Shown piece after piece: positions 62,848 through 64,000 of a DNA stretch of 64,000 bases. Every line of letters starts with the position of its first letter. Positions within the stretch are counted from its first letter, which is position 1. The stretch is from 66-474 sp036279975. GTDB taxonomy: Bacteria > Pseudomonadota > Gammaproteobacteria > Xanthomonadales > Rhodanobacteraceae. Below the pieces are notes generated by a model, which ran no database searches, had not been told where the DNA came from, and saw only the letters and a program-made list of their open reading frames with translations. Location of the stretch: positions 86,186 through 150,185 of the forward strand of contig DASURP010000006.1 of NCBI GenBank assembly GCA_036279975.1, written 5' to 3'. The translations under genes and the position numbers were made by a program.

Positions 62848-64000
62848 TCAATAGCGGTAGTGGTCGGCCTTGTACGGGCCTTCCACCGGCACGCCGAGGT
62901 AGTCGGCCTGGTCCTTCGTCAGCTTCGTCAGTTTGACGCCGATCTGGTCGAGGTGCAGGCGCGCCACTTCCTCGTCCAGTTGCTTGGACAGGCGGTAGAC
63001 CTTCTTCTCGTACTTGTCCTTGTTGGCCCAAAGGTCCATCTGCGCGAGGGTCTGGTTCGAGAAGGAATTGGACATCACGAACGACGGATGGCCGTGTGCG
63101 CAACCGAGGTTCACGAGACGGCCTTCGGCCAGCAAATAGATGTCGTGCCCGTCGGGGAAGATGTAGCGGTCGACCTGCGGCTTGATGTTCTCGTGCTTGA
63201 CATCCCTGGCTGACTGCAGCTTCTCGACCTGGATTTCGTTGTCGAAGTGGCCGATGTTGCACACCAGCGCGTGGTTCTTCATCTTTTGCATGTGCTCGAA
63301 GGTGATGACGTCGCGGTTGCCGGTGGTGGTGACGTAGATGTCGGCTTCACCCAGGGTGTCTTCGACGGTCGCCACCTGGAAGCCTTCCATCGCCGCCTGC
63401 AGCGCGCAGATCGGGTCGATTTCCGCAATCCAGACCTGCGCCGCCAGCGCGCGCAGCGCCTGCGCCGATCCCTTGCCGACGTCGCCGTAGCCGCACACCA
63501 GCGCGACTTTGCCCGCGACCATCACGTCGGTCGCGCGCTTGATGCCGTCGACCAGCGATTCGCGGCAGCCGTACAGGTTGTCGAACTTGCTCTTCGTCAC
63601 CGAGTCGTTGACGTTGATCGCCGGGAAGCCGAGCCGGTTCTCCTTGTGCATCTGGTAGAGGCGCTTCACGCCGGTGGTCGTCTCCTCGGTGACGCCGCGG
63701 ATCTCGCGCTTGATGCGCGAATAGAAGCCGGGCGACGCGTCGAGCCGCTTCGCGATCGCGGCGAACAGCGCCTCCTCCTCCTCGCTCGTCGGACGCGAGA
63801 TGAGCGACCGGTCGGTTTCCGCCTGCGCGCCCAGGTGCACCAGCAGCGTCGCGTCGCCTCCGTCGTCGAGGATCATGTTCGGCGTCTGGCCGCCGCTCCA
63901 CTCGAAGATCCGGTGCGTGAAGTCCCAGTAGCGTTCGAGCGTCTCGCCCTTGTATGCGAACACCGGCGTGCCGCGCGCGGCGATCGCCGCGGCCGCGTGA
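62848..64000 (-). CDS. ahcY: S-adenosylhomocysteine hydrolase, 5' part outside the window
   Basis: This enzyme splits S-adenosylhomocysteine into adenosine and homocysteine in the methyl cycle. The frame is open to the window edge (HAAAAIAARGTPVFAYKGE), so about 100 N-terminal residues are missing and the true start lies beyond base 64000. Visible motifs: NMILDDGGDATLLVH, FPAINVNDSVTKSKFDN, the NAD-binding VCGYGDVGKGSAQALRA, VTTTGNRDVIT, CNIGHFDNEIQV and the invariant C-terminal KADHYRY. The internal insert of the bacterial long form is present. A SAH riboswitch upstream would not be visible here. Confidence 0.97.
   Translation of the reverse strand, partial: HAAAAIAARGTPVFAYKGETLERYWDFTHRIFEWSGGQTPNMILDDGGDATLLVHLGAQAETDRSLISRPTSEEEEALFAAIAKRLDASPGFYSRIKREIRGVTEETTTGVKRLYQMHKENRLGFPAINVNDSVTKSKFDNLYGCRESLVDGIKRATDVMVAGKVALVCGYGDVGKGSAQALRALAAQVWIAEIDPICALQAAMEGFQVATVEDTLGEADIYVTTTGNRDVITFEHMQKMKNHALVCNIGHFDNEIQVEKLQSARDVKHENIKPQVDRYIFPDGHDIYLLAEGRLVNLGCAHGHPSFVMSNSFSNQTLAQMDLWANKDKYEKKVYRLSKQLDEEVARLHLDQIGVKLTKLTKDQADYLGVPVEGPYKADHYRY

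Noticed and set aside
1..64000. CRISPR arrays, insertion sequences, integrases, phage or toxin-antitoxin genes
   Set aside because: None seen; the only repeats are short palindromes and one 25-bp tandem array.

Overview
The window is a high-GC stretch of a Gram-negative gammaproteobacterial chromosome. The best fit is the Xanthomonadales, Rhodanobacteraceae/Xanthomonadaceae-like. Pointers are the plant-type glutamate-cysteine ligase, the engB / cytochrome c4 / tandem DsbA / EEP-hydrolase neighbourhood, a giant NdvB-type cyclic beta-1,2-glucan synthase, TonB-dependent receptors with a GSHIR plug start, and many TPR-sulfotransferases. This assignment rests on gene content only. I saw no rRNA, tRNA, CRISPR array, prophage or insertion sequence.

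Region 1 (1-21 kb) is mostly housekeeping. It holds hemC; a coupled minus-strand operon of lytic transglycosylase, NDUFA9-like NAD(P)-binding protein and cca; an envelope redox group of cytochrome c4, two DsbA-like oxidoreductases and an EEP hydrolase, divergent from engB; gshA; an arginine-deiminase-like hydrolase; an M3 peptidase; a very large Tricorn-type lipoprotein peptidase; bioD; free-Met-R-sulfoxide reductase; and an MscS-family channel.

Region 2 (21.2-38.6 kb) is one long minus-strand run, largely with overlapping or touching genes: GMC oxidoreductase, DoxX, a cupin remnant, cupin, SMP-30 lactonase, VOC protein, ndvB (about 2,940 codons), GH39-like hydrolase, GH144-like beta-1,2-glucanase and an SDR dehydrogenase. 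It reads as a locus for making and trimming beta-1,2-glucan joined to sugar/aldonolactone oxidation. A near-perfect palindromic repeat sits between the GMC and DoxX genes.

Region 3 (38.7-44.8 kb) has a membrane-anchored cytochrome c5, a CBS-pair protein, mtgA overlapping a GAF-GAF-GGDEF-EAL signalling protein, and an unrecognised secreted protein.

Region 4 (45.4-62.4 kb) is the most unusual part. Two large TonB-dependent receptors with near-identical signal peptides and a shared 5' leader bracket five TPR-sulfotransferase genes, and a sixth lies just beyond. All six keep the PAPS P-loop PRSGTT and resemble tyrosylprotein-sulfotransferase-type enzymes. The pairing suggests cytoplasmic sulfation of a peptide or carbohydrate linked to TonB-dependent uptake or surface display, but no substrate gene is evident. 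The window ends in the 3' part of ahcY.
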